From Paraburkholderia rhizosphaerae (GTDB lineage Bacteria; Pseudomonadota; Gammaproteobacteria; Burkholderiales; Burkholderiaceae), in NCBI RefSeq assembly GCF_004366595.1, contig NZ_SORE01000014.1, positions 1 through 64,000 on the forward strand: a stretch of 64,000 nucleotides of DNA, given 5' to 3'. Shown here one piece after another: positions 16,866 to 25,880 of this stretch (the first letter of the stretch is position 1; each line of letters begins with the position of its first letter). Below the pieces are notes generated by a model. The model searched no databases, had not been told where the DNA came from, and saw only the letters and a program-made list of their open reading frames with translations. A program made the position numbers and the translations under genes.

Positions 16866-16940
16866 TTGCTCGCGAGCAGACGATCGATACGTTTGAACGG
16901 CCCATGTTCAACCGCGATCACCATCATGTCGGCGCGCTTG
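16866..16940 (-). pseudogene. C-terminal fragment of a second nucleotide-sugar dehydrogenase
   Basis: Between wecC and the fusion gene the minus strand encodes RADMMVIAVEHGPFKRIDRL. This parallels the C-terminal segment of the adjacent WecC, SADVIVILVDHTPFKRIDPV, at the protein level while clearly different in DNA. Similarity ends on both sides and there is no matching N-terminal domain. It looks like the remains of a paralogous UDP-sugar dehydrogenase left by gene replacement or duplication in this locus. Confidence 0.5.
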
Positions 16941-16996
16941 ATGCAGTGCCAGGCCGCCGGCCTGCGAATCGATCGCGCCACGCGATCCACAATCCG

Positions 16997-18241
16997 CTAT
17001 CCATGCGACAGCAAACCGCGTGTGTCGATGACGACCTTCGCCTGCAGACGCACCGGGTCGATCCGCTTGAATGGCGTGTGATCGACGAGAATCACGATCA
17101 CATCGGCCGATGCGATCGCGTCGTAGAGTCCGCACAGTTCCGCCTTCCCTGCCAGCGCGGGCGGCACGGCGCCTATGTTTGGCTCGACCACAAGCACGCG
17201 CGCAATGCCACGCTCCGCCAGTTCGCGCACGATGCCAAGCGCCGGGCTTTCGCGCAGGTCATCGATATCCGCCTTGAACGACAACCCGAGGCACGCGACC
17301 ACCGGCTCCTTGAAACGCGTCGTCGCGCGCTCGATCCGTTCGAGCACATGGCGCGGCTTGTCATCGTTCACGACGCGCGCGGTGCGAATCAGGCGCGCCG
17401 TCTCAGGCGCCGCATCGACGATGAACCACGGATCGACCGCAATGCAATGCCCGCCGACACCGGGACCCGGCTGCAGGATATTCACGCGCGGATGGCGATT
17501 CGCGAGCCGGATCAGCTCCCACACGTTGATATCGAGCTGCTCGCAGATCAACGACAGTTCGTTCGCGAACGCAATGTTGACGTCGCGAAAGGCGTTCTCG
17601 GTCAGCTTGCACATCTCCGCGGTGCGCGCGTCCGTCAAAATGCAGTTGCCCGTGACGAAAATCTGATACAGCGCGCGCGCCGCTTCACCGCAGCGGGGCG
17701 TCATGCCACCGATCACGCGGTCGTTCTCGACCAGTTCGCGAATCACGTGGCCCGGCAACACGCGCTCGGGACAATGCCCGATGCGAATATCGGAAGCCTC
17801 GCCCGCCTGCTGCGGGAAGCTCAGGTCGGGCCGCATGTCGGCCATCCAGCGCGCCATCTGCTCAGTCGCGCCGACCGGCGACGTCGATTCGAGCACCACC
17901 AGATCGCCCTTCTTCAACACCGGCGCGATCGCGCGACTGGCCGCCTCGATATACGCGAGATCGGGCTTGTAGCCTTCGGCGAAAGGCGTCGGCACCGCGA
18001 TCAGAAACGCATCGGCGGGCTCGGGCGTCACGGTCGCGCGCAGATAGCCTTGCGACACGACCGCATGCACCAGCATGTCCAGTTCGGGCTCGACGATATG
18101 AATCGCGCCGCGGTTGATCGTATCGACCGCATGCGGGTTCACGTCGACGCCGATCACGCGTTTGCGCCGCGCGGCAAACGCGGCTGCGGTCGGCAGGCCA
18201 ATGTAGCCGAGTCCGACGACTGAAATGACTTCGAATTCCAT
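16997..18241 (-). CDS. wecC: UDP-N-acetyl-D-mannosamine dehydrogenase
   Basis: The 414-residue enzyme oxidises UDP-ManNAc to UDP-ManNAcA with two NAD. The N-terminal Rossmann motif VVGLGYIGLPTAAAFA is followed by VIGVDVNPHAVDTIN and VLESTSPVGAT. The catalytic Cys lies in GPGVGGHCIAVDPWF. The C-terminal UDP-binding domain has LGLSFKADIDDLRESPA and VILVDHTPFKRID. The start at 18241 is preceded by GAAAGG and begins directly with MEFEVISVVG; the frame extends upstream but without family sequence. It follows wecB by 68 bp and acts on its product. Confidence 0.93.
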   Translation of the reverse strand: MEFEVISVVGLGYIGLPTAAAFAARRKRVIGVDVNPHAVDTINRGAIHIVEPELDMLVHAVVSQGYLRATVTPEPADAFLIAVPTPFAEGYKPDLAYIEAASRAIAPVLKKGDLVVLESTSPVGATEQMARWMADMRPDLSFPQQAGEASDIRIGHCPERVLPGHVIRELVENDRVIGGMTPRCGEAARALYQIFVTGNCILTDARTAEMCKLTENAFRDVNIAFANELSLICEQLDINVWELIRLANRHPRVNILQPGPGVGGHCIAVDPWFIVDAAPETARLIRTARVVNDDKPRHVLERIERATTRFKEPVVACLGLSFKADIDDLRESPALGIVRELAERGIARVLVVEPNIGAVPPALAGKAELCGLYDAIASADVIVILVDHTPFKRIDPVRLQAKVVIDTRGLLSHG

Positions 18242-18309
18242 ACGGTACCTTTCGTGGGTTGACGTGCGTGACCGGCGTGACCGCCTGTCACAGCCGGCAT
18301 GAGCTTGAT

Positions 18310-19467
18310 CTAGGCGGATGTGCACGCGCTGGCGTCGCGCCGCCACGCGTACTGCAGTGCATCGGCGATCCGTTGCGCGGCGCGGCCGTCGCCGTACGGA
18401 TTCGCGATGCGCGTCATCGCCGCGTACGCGTGCGGATCGTCGAGCAACGCGGCGACGCCTGCGACGATCGTGTCGGCGTCCGTGCCGACCAGCCTGACCA
18501 CGCCCGCATCGACCGCTTCCTGCCGCTCGGTGGTATCGCGCATCACGAGCACGGGCTTGCCGAGCGACGGCGCCTCCTCCTGCACACCGCCGGAGTCCGT
18601 CAGAATCAGATCCGCGCGGTCCATCAACCGCACGAACGGCAAGTACTGAAGCGGCTCGATCAGATGCACATTCGCGATGCCGCCAAGCAGCCGGTTCACC
18701 GGCTCGCGGACCGCGGGGTTCAGATGAACCGGATAAACGATATCGACCTCCGGCCTCGCGCGCGCAATCCGCGCGAGCGCCGTGCCGATCCGCTCGAAGC
18801 CCGCGCCGAAGCTTTCGCGACGGTGGCCGGTCACCAGCAGCGTGCGTCTGCCCGGCGTTAAAGGCGGCAGATGCGCATCCGATGTAGCGGCCAGTTCCGG
18901 ATTGCGCGCGAGCAATGCGCGCACGTCGAGCAACGCGTCGATCACGGTATTGCCGGTGACCACAATGCGCGAATCGTCGATCCCTTCCGCGAGCAGGTTT
19001 CGTCGCGCCCGTTCAGTCGGAGCAAAGTGCAGCGCCGCGAGCGCGCCAGTCAGCTTGCGGTTCGCTTCCTCGGGCCACGGCGACAGCAGATCGCCGGTAC
19101 GCAAGCCCGCCTCCACATGCCCGACCGGCACACGCTGGTAAAACGCCGCGAGCGAAGACGCGAGCGTGGTCGTCGTGTCGCCATGCACGAGCACAAGATC
19201 CGGGCGACAGTCGCGGATCACATCGCGCATGCCGTGCATGATCGATGCGGTGACGTCGTACAGATCCTGGCCGCGCTTCATCACGTTCAGGTCGAAATGC
19301 GCACGGATGCAAAAGAGTTCGAGCACCTGATCGAGCATCTCGCGATGCTGTCCGGTCACGCAGACAAAGCAGTCGATGTCCGGTGTGGCGCTCAACCGCT
19401 TCACAAGCGGCGCCATCTTGATCGCTTCGGGCCGCGTGCCGAAGACCAGCAACACTCTCTTGTTCAT
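18310..19467 (-). CDS. wecB: UDP-N-acetylglucosamine 2-epimerase (non-hydrolysing)
   Basis: The 385-residue cytosolic enzyme converts UDP-GlcNAc to UDP-ManNAc. It starts MNKRVLLVFGTRPEAIKMAP, the family signature. It carries GQHREMLDQVL, LVHGDTTTTLASSLAAFY, GHVEAGLRTGD, PWPEEANRKLTG and DSGGVQEEAPSLGKPVLVMR. The start at 19467 has GGAGCG at proper spacing, so the upstream in-frame extension is rejected. It lies 29 bp after the wzc stop and before wecC. The two genes complete UDP-ManNAcA supply inside the export locus. Confidence 0.94.
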   Translation of the reverse strand: MNKRVLLVFGTRPEAIKMAPLVKRLSATPDIDCFVCVTGQHREMLDQVLELFCIRAHFDLNVMKRGQDLYDVTASIMHGMRDVIRDCRPDLVLVHGDTTTTLASSLAAFYQRVPVGHVEAGLRTGDLLSPWPEEANRKLTGALAALHFAPTERARRNLLAEGIDDSRIVVTGNTVIDALLDVRALLARNPELAATSDAHLPPLTPGRRTLLVTGHRRESFGAGFERIGTALARIARARPEVDIVYPVHLNPAVREPVNRLLGGIANVHLIEPLQYLPFVRLMDRADLILTDSGGVQEEAPSLGKPVLVMRDTTERQEAVDAGVVRLVGTDADTIVAGVAALLDDPHAYAAMTRIANPYGDGRAAQRIADALQYAWRRDASACTSA

Positions 19468-19496
19468 ATCCGCTCCAGCGCTGATTGACAGTCCGT

Positions 19497-21701
19497 TCAT
19501 GGCGCGACGCTCTCGTACGGCGAGAACCCGCCATACGCGGTTGCGCGTTGCGGCACATCGCACAGCACGATGCCGCTGACCGCGACGCCGGCGCTGCCGA
19601 GCAGACGCATCGCGTGGCGCAGTTCGGCGGCCGAATGACGGCCATGGCGCATTGCCAGCAAGGTGGTTCCCGCATGCTTGCCGATCAGCATCGAATCGGT
19701 CACCGCGAGCACCGGCGGCGTATCGACGATCACCACGTCGTACGCACCTGAAAATTGTTTGATCGCGAGCGTGAAGCGCTCGTCCATCAGCAGTTCGGCG
19801 GGCGTCGCGGTGCTCGTGCCGCGCGACAGCACATCGAGCCCCGGCAGCACCTGCGGTTGCACCGCCCTTTGCGCGGTGGCGCCCGTTAGAAGGTCCGCGA
19901 GTCCCGGCTCGCGCGCGACGCCGACATACGATTCGATGCTGCCGCGCCGCAGATCCGCGTCGATCAGCAGTACCCGTTTGCCCGCCGCGGCCAGCACTGC
20001 GGCGAGATTCACTGACAGAAACGATTTGCCGACGCCCGGCCGTGGCCCGGTGACCATCACGACGTTGTTGATCGCATCGCCGCCCATGCGGAATTGCAAC
20101 GCGGTGCGCAAGCTGCGAATGCCCTCGACCGCGACGTCTTGCGGCGCGCTGACCGCGAGCACGGCCAGCACGTTGCGCCCGCTGCGTTGCATACGCTGCA
20201 ATTTGGCCTGGCGCGCGCTGTGCGAAATCGATGCATAGACCGGCACGCCGGCCGCATGCTCGATATCGATCGTGTGCTCGAGCCCGCCCGTGAGCGAGCG
20301 GCGCACAAAGGCCGCGCTGACGCCGAGCGCCAGACCGAGCAACGCGGCAACGCCGATCACCAGCGCCTTGCGCGGCTTGACCGGCTGTTCGGCGGTCACC
20401 GCGTAGTCGACGATGCGCGCGCTACCCTGCTGCCCTGCGCGCAGCACACGCAGTTGCTGCGCGCTGTCCATCAGCTTTGTATACAGCACGGTGTTCACTT
20501 CGACGTCGCGCTGCAGACCGAGCGCGACCTGCTGCATATCCGGCAGCGCCTTGACCTGCTGCTCGAGGCGGTCCTGCTCGCGCCGCAGGCTCGCGAGTTG
20601 CGCGTCGAGCGCGGCAAGCGACGGATGGCCCGCTGCAAAGCGCGGCACAAGTTCGTCGCGTTGCTGTTGCAGCGCGATCATCCTCGCTTTGCCATCGACG
20701 ATCGAGCGCAACAGCAGCCGCGTCTCTTCCGCGAGGTCGACGGTGCCATGCCGGTTGCGAAACGCGTTATAGCGCTGTTCCGCGCGATCGAGCTCCGCAC
20801 GCAGCCGCGGCAGTTGCAGATCGAGAAAATCGAGCATCTGCTGCGCCTGAGCCGACTTCAGGTCGACGTTGCGTTGCACGTAGCGCTGCGCGATCGTATT
20901 GACGGTCTGCGCGGTTTGCTCGCTGTCGTTGCCTTCCAGCACGATTGAAATCACGCCGGACTGCCGTGCCTTCTCCTTCACGTCGAGCGCGTCTTGCAGT
21001 GCTTCGGTGGTCAGTTGACGCGACGCGCGCGCAAGCGTGAACTCGGTGCCCTCACGCGCGACGAACGCCTCGACGTAGACGCGCAGCGGACCGTAGCGCG
21101 TCTTGCCGTCGACGGACTCGCCGGTCTCGCCGATCGCGACGACGGTGCCGTTCGGGTCGATCAGCGTGAACGAACGGCCCGCGCCGACACGCAGCGTGAA
21201 TGGCGTGTCGTATAGCACGGGCGGTACATCGAATTGTTTGACGCGCAGCACCTCGCCGCCCCACGCGAAGCGCCCGAAGCCCCACATCGGCGTGCCGGGC
21301 TGGCCCGGCGTCGCGCCGCGTGCGAGCCACGCGCCGATCAGCGGAAAGTAGTGCGGCCGCGCATCGATCTCCAGATGCAGCGTGCGCACCGCATAATCGA
21401 CCACCTGCCGCGAGCGGATCAGCTCGATCTCCGCCTCGGCGGTTCCCTTGCTGTCGAACAGTGCGGCGAGATCGCCGAGTTTCTCGTTGAGGAGACTCGT
21501 GCTGTCGTCGACCTGCACGATCGCGTCGGCCCGATACTTCGGCGCTGCGACAAATGCATAAGTCACGCCGAGCAGAAGCACCGCGACGGTGACCAGTGCG
21601 ATCAACAACGCGTTCTCGCGCACCACCGCCGCGACCATCGACAGATCGATCTCATCGGGCTCACCGTGCGCATGCACGCCGTAATGGGTTTGCGTAGACA
21701 T
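19497..21701 (-). CDS. wzc: Wzc-type polysaccharide copolymerase / tyrosine autokinase
   Basis: The 734-residue inner-membrane protein sets chain length and couples synthesis to export. The N-terminal Wzz domain starts after one membrane helix (about 31-52), and a long coiled-coil periplasmic part follows. A second helix, ALVIGVAALLGLALGVSAAF, precedes the cytoplasmic BY-kinase. Kinase motifs are GPRPGVGKSF (Walker A), LLIDADLRRG (Walker A') and VVIVDTPPVLAVTD (Walker B). The C-terminus, AYGGFSPYESVAP, has only two tyrosines, not the Tyr-rich cluster of E. coli Wzc, so phospho-control may be reduced or different. It starts three bases after the phosphatase stop. Confidence 0.92.
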   Translation of the reverse strand: MSTQTHYGVHAHGEPDEIDLSMVAAVVRENALLIALVTVAVLLLGVTYAFVAAPKYRADAIVQVDDSTSLLNEKLGDLAALFDSKGTAEAEIELIRSRQVVDYAVRTLHLEIDARPHYFPLIGAWLARGATPGQPGTPMWGFGRFAWGGEVLRVKQFDVPPVLYDTPFTLRVGAGRSFTLIDPNGTVVAIGETGESVDGKTRYGPLRVYVEAFVAREGTEFTLARASRQLTTEALQDALDVKEKARQSGVISIVLEGNDSEQTAQTVNTIAQRYVQRNVDLKSAQAQQMLDFLDLQLPRLRAELDRAEQRYNAFRNRHGTVDLAEETRLLLRSIVDGKARMIALQQQRDELVPRFAAGHPSLAALDAQLASLRREQDRLEQQVKALPDMQQVALGLQRDVEVNTVLYTKLMDSAQQLRVLRAGQQGSARIVDYAVTAEQPVKPRKALVIGVAALLGLALGVSAAFVRRSLTGGLEHTIDIEHAAGVPVYASISHSARQAKLQRMQRSGRNVLAVLAVSAPQDVAVEGIRSLRTALQFRMGGDAINNVVMVTGPRPGVGKSFLSVNLAAVLAAAGKRVLLIDADLRRGSIESYVGVAREPGLADLLTGATAQRAVQPQVLPGLDVLSRGTSTATPAELLMDERFTLAIKQFSGAYDVVIVDTPPVLAVTDSMLIGKHAGTTLLAMRHGRHSAAELRHAMRLLGSAGVAVSGIVLCDVPQRATAYGGFSPYESVAP

Positions 21702-21704
21702 GAC

Positions 21705-22145
21705 TTAGCCGCGCAGTTCACCGATGGCGTGTCGCCAGTCGGTGAGCCCTTGCTCGATCTGTGCGATTGCCAGCTCGAAGATGAATGGATTGCGCCGGTA
21801 CGGGTCGACTACATCGAAGCCGCCGGCCTCCCCCAGACGCCTGACCTTGGGTTGTGCATCCGGCCACTTGCGCAGCAGCGCGTCGCGTTGTTCGTGCGTC
21901 ATCGTCAGAATCAGTGCGGCGCCGCGCACGTGCCGCTCCGCAAGCGGCGTTGTCACATGTGTACTCAGATCAAGGCCGCGTTTGGCCATCAGTTGCACGG
22001 CAAGCGCATCCGCGCCGCGGCCGGCCGGCGCACGTACGCCGGCCGATGCGACCGCGACGCCCGGCATGCGGCTCGCGAGCAGCGCTTGCGCGACCGGGCT
22101 GCGGCACAGGTTGGCCGTGCACACCATCAGCACCCCGCCGCTCAT
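21705..22145 (-). CDS. wzb: Low-molecular-weight protein tyrosine phosphatase (Wzb type)
   Basis: The 146-residue cytosolic phosphatase would dephosphorylate the adjacent Wzc kinase. The P-loop VCTANLCRSP (residues 8-17, Cys9 nucleophile, Arg15) deviates from the usual CxGNxCRSP with Ala in place of Gly. The general-acid Asp is in DVVDPYRRN. Its ATG overlaps the wza stop (ATGA at 22142-22145) and its stop lies three bases before wzc, so wza-wzb-wzc are translationally coupled. Confidence 0.92.
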   Translation of the reverse strand: MSGGVLMVCTANLCRSPVAQALLASRMPGVAVASAGVRAPAGRGADALAVQLMAKRGLDLSTHVTTPLAERHVRGAALILTMTHEQRDALLRKWPDAQPKVRRLGEAGGFDVVDPYRRNPFIFELAIAQIEQGLTDWRHAIGELRG

Positions 22146-23341
22146 TTGCCCACCACCGCGGCAGTCAGGCCAGCATTGATCGCCGGCAGCAACTGGCTCA
22201 GCACGCGGCTAAAGCGCGCAAGCCCGGTGCTATCGACATAGACGACGTCCTTCGGCTGCAGCTCGAACTGGTTCGCGAGCAGCATCGCAACCGGCGAACG
22301 CGCGTCGAGGTGATACACGCTGGGCGCGCCCGACAGTGCGCCGCGAATCACATACATCTGCGCGGCGTCGGCCGTCGTCTGGTTCAGGCTGCCAGCCTGC
22401 GACAACGCATCGCTCAACGTCAACCGGCCGGTTTTCATCGGCACCGCGGTCGCCGGGCGGTTGATCTCGCCCAACACGTACACGCCGTTCTCGTCGCGCG
22501 AAACGACGCGCAGCAGGTCGCCGTCACGCAGCACGATCTTCGCCGGGTTCCTCTGCTGCTCGAACAGTTGCGAAAGATTGACCGGATACGAGCGGCCGTC
22601 ACGCACCAGCACCATGCGGCTCTGGTCGGCTGCCGTCGTGAAGCCGCCCGCGCGGCTCACTGCTTCGTAAAGCGTCATCGGGATGTCGTTGATCGGCTGC
22701 ACGCCGGGCGTATGCACTTCGCCATCGACGTAGACGTGTGCGGAACGGAACGAGGCGACGCGCACGGTCACCTGCGGATTGCGGAACACGTTTGCGAGAC
22801 GCCGCGCGAGACGCTCGCGCGCTTCGTCGGTCTTCAGCCCGGCGACCTGCACGCTGCCCGCATACGGAAACTGAATCGAGCCGGTATCGTCGACGACAAA
22901 ACCAGCGGGCGCGTCCGCGGCGCGTGCCTGGGTCTGTGGCTGAGCGCCTAGCGCGGCGGCGAGCTCCGGGTGATCCCACACGGTAATCTGCAGCACATCG
23001 CCGGCGCCGAGCGTGTACGGGCGGGTCGTCGAAAACAGATCGGGCGCGGCCGTGCTCGCCGCGCCATCGCGCAGCTGCGCGAGCAGCGCCGCGTCGATTT
23101 CGTGGATCGGCACGCCGTCGGCGCTGGCTGTACCGGCACGCGTGGCTGCATTCCCTACGTTGCCTGTATCGGCGCGCGAGGCCGCGCTGCCCGCCTGGCC
23201 CGGCGCACTCGTGGCATCGCGCGCCATGCGCATGCCCGGCGCGACGGTGCACGCGCACAGCGCGACCGACGCGACTACCACCGACAGTGCGCAACGGACC
23301 ATGGCCGTTGCGCGCACACCTTTCGATATCCTGCACAACAT
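22142..23341 (-). CDS. wza: Outer-membrane polysaccharide export lipoprotein (Wza type)
   Basis: The 399-residue protein forms the outer-membrane export channel. A lipoprotein signal ends at the lipobox LCAC (Cys31). The Poly_export domain has YTLGAGDVLQITVWDHPELA near residue 110 and PYAGSVQVAGLKTDEARERL. SLBB repeats follow (VYVDGEVHTPGVQPI, NGVYVLGEINRPATAVP) and the C-terminus is short. The start at 23341 gives a full signal peptide. Codon 14 (23302) is an alternative start; neither has a strong ribosome site. It is the first gene of the locus, so the main promoter should lie in the 370-bp spacer to opgC. Confidence 0.92.
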   Translation of the reverse strand: MLCRISKGVRATAMVRCALSVVVASVALCACTVAPGMRMARDATSAPGQAGSAASRADTGNVGNAATRAGTASADGVPIHEIDAALLAQLRDGAASTAAPDLFSTTRPYTLGAGDVLQITVWDHPELAAALGAQPQTQARAADAPAGFVVDDTGSIQFPYAGSVQVAGLKTDEARERLARRLANVFRNPQVTVRVASFRSAHVYVDGEVHTPGVQPINDIPMTLYEAVSRAGGFTTAADQSRMVLVRDGRSYPVNLSQLFEQQRNPAKIVLRDGDLLRVVSRDENGVYVLGEINRPATAVPMKTGRLTLSDALSQAGSLNQTTADAAQMYVIRGALSGAPSVYHLDARSPVAMLLANQFELQPKDVVYVDSTGLARFSRVLSQLLPAINAGLTAAVVGK

Positions 23342-23711
23342 GAATTGGATTCAGCCGGTTTTTCGCGGCTTGCGTGCTCGTCGGGCCGACATCGGCTCGA
23401 CCATTGATCACCGGGCAACACGCAATGGAAAAACTGAAAACCTCCCTTTTAAAGAGCCGCCCATCGTAAAAGCGTGCCTCAACCAAGTTCAGCCAATCTC
23501 CGAACCGTTTTCGCCACGCACTCATCTCTTTTTTGTCAACGATGGCAACGACGCGCGCCGCCACACGGCGACGCAACGCACCTTCACTGTGCGCGGTGCG
23601 TAACGTGCCGAAACACTTTTAACCATCGCTGCCCGCGCGCGGCGGGAACCGTATTGCGCGACACGCAGTCTGTTAAAGCTGCTAATCGCGGCTTGTCGCC
23701 CTTCGGATCCG
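23342..23711. other. Divergent regulatory spacer between the EPS locus and opgC
   Basis: This 370-bp spacer has no gene I can support. It should hold the divergent promoters of the export locus (leftward) and opgC (rightward). AT-rich patches at 23447-23456 (ccttttaaag) and 23620-23630 (acttttaacc) stand out against the GC-rich background. I could not identify a specific operator. Confidence 0.4.
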
Positions 23712-24812
23712 ATGTCAAAAACGTCAACCCGTCTTGTCGAACTTGATTTTTTCCGCGGACTGGTGCTGCTCGTGATCGTCGTCGATCACATCGGCGGCAG
23801 CATCCTGTCGCGCTTCACACTGCACACGTACGCGTTGTGCGATGCCGCTGAAGTGTTCGTGTTCCTCGGCGGCTTCGCGACGGCGACCGCCTATTGCTCG
23901 CTCGCCGCCCGGCACACCGAAGCGGTCGCGCGACAGCGTTTCCTGCGGCGCGGGCTCGAGTTGTATCGCGCGTTTCTGATCACCGCGGTACTGATGCTGG
24001 TCGTCACCGCCGCGTTCACCGCGTTGCGCGTGAACGCACCGAACCTCGCCACCACCGATCTCGACGATCTGCTCGACACACCCGCGCCGGTGCTGGGCGA
24101 CCTTCTGCTGTTCCGGCGCCAGCCTTATCTCGCATCGGTGCTGCCGATGTACACGTTTTTCGCGTTGTCGGTGCCGGCCATCTTGCCACTCGCGCGTAGC
24201 AAGCCATGGCGGCTGCTCGCGGGCAGCGTCGCGCTGTGGGCGCTAGCACCCGCGATCGCCAGCAGCCTGCCGATCGCGGATGGCACTCAATGGGACTTCA
24301 ACCCATGCGCGTGGCAGTTGATGTTCGTGCTCGGCGTGCTGGCGCGGTGCCAGCCGGTGTATGAACGCGCAAGCACGCACCGGCTCGGCTGGCTCGCCAC
24401 GGTGGCGGCTGTTTGCGTGGTCGCGGCGGGCGCGTACTACAAGCTGTTCGTCGAGAACACGCCGATGGACAGCAGTGTCAAACAGAATCTGTCGTGGCTG
24501 CGCATCTCGAACTTCATCGCGATTGCATGGCTCGCCGCGCACCTGGTTCGCATCGGCTGGGCCCGGGTGCTCGCGCAGCGGTTGCCGTGGGTTACCCACA
24601 TCGGACGGCAAGGGCTGCTATGCTTCGTCGCGGGCACGGTGATCTCGCTGGTCGTCGATTCGCTGCTCTATCAGGCGACGGGCGGCCTCCTCAACGTGCG
24701 CCTCGGCCTCGTGGCTGACGCGGTGGCAATCGGTGCGCTGATTGCCGTTGCGAAGGCATCGGCGCCGGTTTCGCGGGTGTTTGCGCTACGGTTCGGCAAT
24801 ACGTCGGGTTAA
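23712..24812 (+). CDS. opgC: OpgC-family membrane acyltransferase
   Basis: The 366-residue integral membrane protein matches OpgC, which modifies periplasmic glucans or related glycans with succinyl groups. It opens TRLVELDFFRGLVLLVIVVDHI, with the Arg/Asp and His pattern of this family, and has about ten hydrophobic helices. ADGTQWDFNPCAWQLMFVLG is a typical OpgC block. It is divergent from the exopolysaccharide locus and may decorate that polymer or osmoregulated glucans. The acceptor is not predictable. Confidence 0.85.
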   Translation: MSKTSTRLVELDFFRGLVLLVIVVDHIGGSILSRFTLHTYALCDAAEVFVFLGGFATATAYCSLAARHTEAVARQRFLRRGLELYRAFLITAVLMLVVTAAFTALRVNAPNLATTDLDDLLDTPAPVLGDLLLFRRQPYLASVLPMYTFFALSVPAILPLARSKPWRLLAGSVALWALAPAIASSLPIADGTQWDFNPCAWQLMFVLGVLARCQPVYERASTHRLGWLATVAAVCVVAAGAYYKLFVENTPMDSSVKQNLSWLRISNFIAIAWLAAHLVRIGWARVLAQRLPWVTHIGRQGLLCFVAGTVISLVVDSLLYQATGGLLNVRLGLVADAVAIGALIAVAKASAPVSRVFALRFGNTSG

Positions 24813-24857
24813 GCGCGCGCCGGCTGTTCGCTTACGCTACCGTCGTTTTCATCGTCC

Positions 24858-25781
24858 ATGCGCAGACTGTTCCGCCCACTCGCCGACTTGCTGTGTTGTG
24901 CCGTAGCGCTCGCCGTCCCTGCTCACGCCGCCTTTGCCGCAAGCAGTGAAACGACCGCGGGTGGCACCCCAAGCTTGACGCTGGCGTCGCCTGCCGCGCA
25001 ACCCAGTACGGTCGAGAGCCGCTCGTTCCATTCGAATGTGCTGCAGCGTGACTGGTCGTACGTGGTCTACCTGCCGCCCGGATATCATGCGCACGGGCGG
25101 CGCTACCCGGTGCTCTATCTGCTGCATGGGAATAACGACGACGCGATGCACTGGGTTACGCAAGGCCGTCTGCAAACCACCGCCGACAGCCTGATCGCAC
25201 ACAAGGACATTCCGCCGGTCGTGATCGTGATGCCGCAAGGCGGCACCGACTGGTATGTCGATCGCAAGGAAAAGATCGAAACCGCGTTCTTCACCGAATT
25301 GCTACCGGCCATCGAAGCGCACTATGCGGTCTTTGCAGACCGGAAGAACCGCGTGATCGGCGGTGCATCGATGGGTGGATTCGGCGCGCTGCGCTATGCG
25401 ATGCTGCGGCCCGAGCAATTTTGCGGCGTGCTGCTGCTAAGCCCCGCGATCTATTCGACCGAGCCGCCGCCGCAATCTGCCGCGCGGCACGTCGGCGTGT
25501 TCGGCGAACACGGCTTCGATCCGGAAGTCTGGCACGCGCTGAACTATCCCGCGCTTTGGCAGCACTACGTGAGCCAGCCCTACCGGCTGCCGATGTTCAT
25601 CGGCGCCGGCGACTACGAACTGGTGATCCAGGCCGAAGCGTCGACGCTATACAAGCGCTGGCGCGAGGCGGGCAACCCGGCGGCGTTGCGCATCATTGGC
25701 GGCGGCCATAACTGGGACTTGTGGGCGGTATTGCTGCCCGCCGCGCTCAAATACGCGCTGGCGTGTACACAGCCCGCGTGA
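24858..25781 (+). CDS. Secreted esterase, PF00756-type alpha/beta hydrolase
   Basis: The 307-residue protein has a signal peptide with probable cleavage after AHAAFA (near residue 27). The putative esterase fold shows VVYLPPGYHAHGRRYPVLYL and LLHGN (oxyanion region). The nucleophile Ser is in GGASMGGFGALRYA, the Asp in IGAGDYEL and the His in GGGHNWDLW. Such enzymes deacylate sugar or small esters in the periplasm. It follows opgC by 45 bp on the same strand, so the two may be co-expressed, pairing an acyl-adding and an acyl-removing enzyme. That link is inference. Confidence 0.85.
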   Translation: MRRLFRPLADLLCCAVALAVPAHAAFAASSETTAGGTPSLTLASPAAQPSTVESRSFHSNVLQRDWSYVVYLPPGYHAHGRRYPVLYLLHGNNDDAMHWVTQGRLQTTADSLIAHKDIPPVVIVMPQGGTDWYVDRKEKIETAFFTELLPAIEAHYAVFADRKNRVIGGASMGGFGALRYAMLRPEQFCGVLLLSPAIYSTEPPPQSAARHVGVFGEHGFDPEVWHALNYPALWQHYVSQPYRLPMFIGAGDYELVIQAEASTLYKRWREAGNPAALRIIGGGHNWDLWAVLLPAALKYALACTQPA

Positions 25782-25808
25782 CCGGACCAAAGCGGAAAGC
25801 CAGAGCGA

Positions 25809-25841
25809 CCCAGGCGGAGCCCAGGCGGAACCCAGGCGACA
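25809..25841. repeat. Three tandem 11-bp repeats between convergent genes
   Basis: cccaggcggag, cccaggcggaa and cccaggcgaca lie head to tail between the stops of the esterase and the convergent permease gene. It is a short tandem array, possibly a slippage site that varies between strains. Confidence 0.6.
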
Positions 25842-25880
25842 TGCCTCCTCACGCGCGACCGCGCAATGACCCGATTGCTC

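Noticed and set aside
16820..18223. Long plus-strand open frame opposite wecC
   Set aside because: It is antisense to a clear dehydrogenase gene, is Arg/His-rich and matches no family. High GC makes such shadow frames common.
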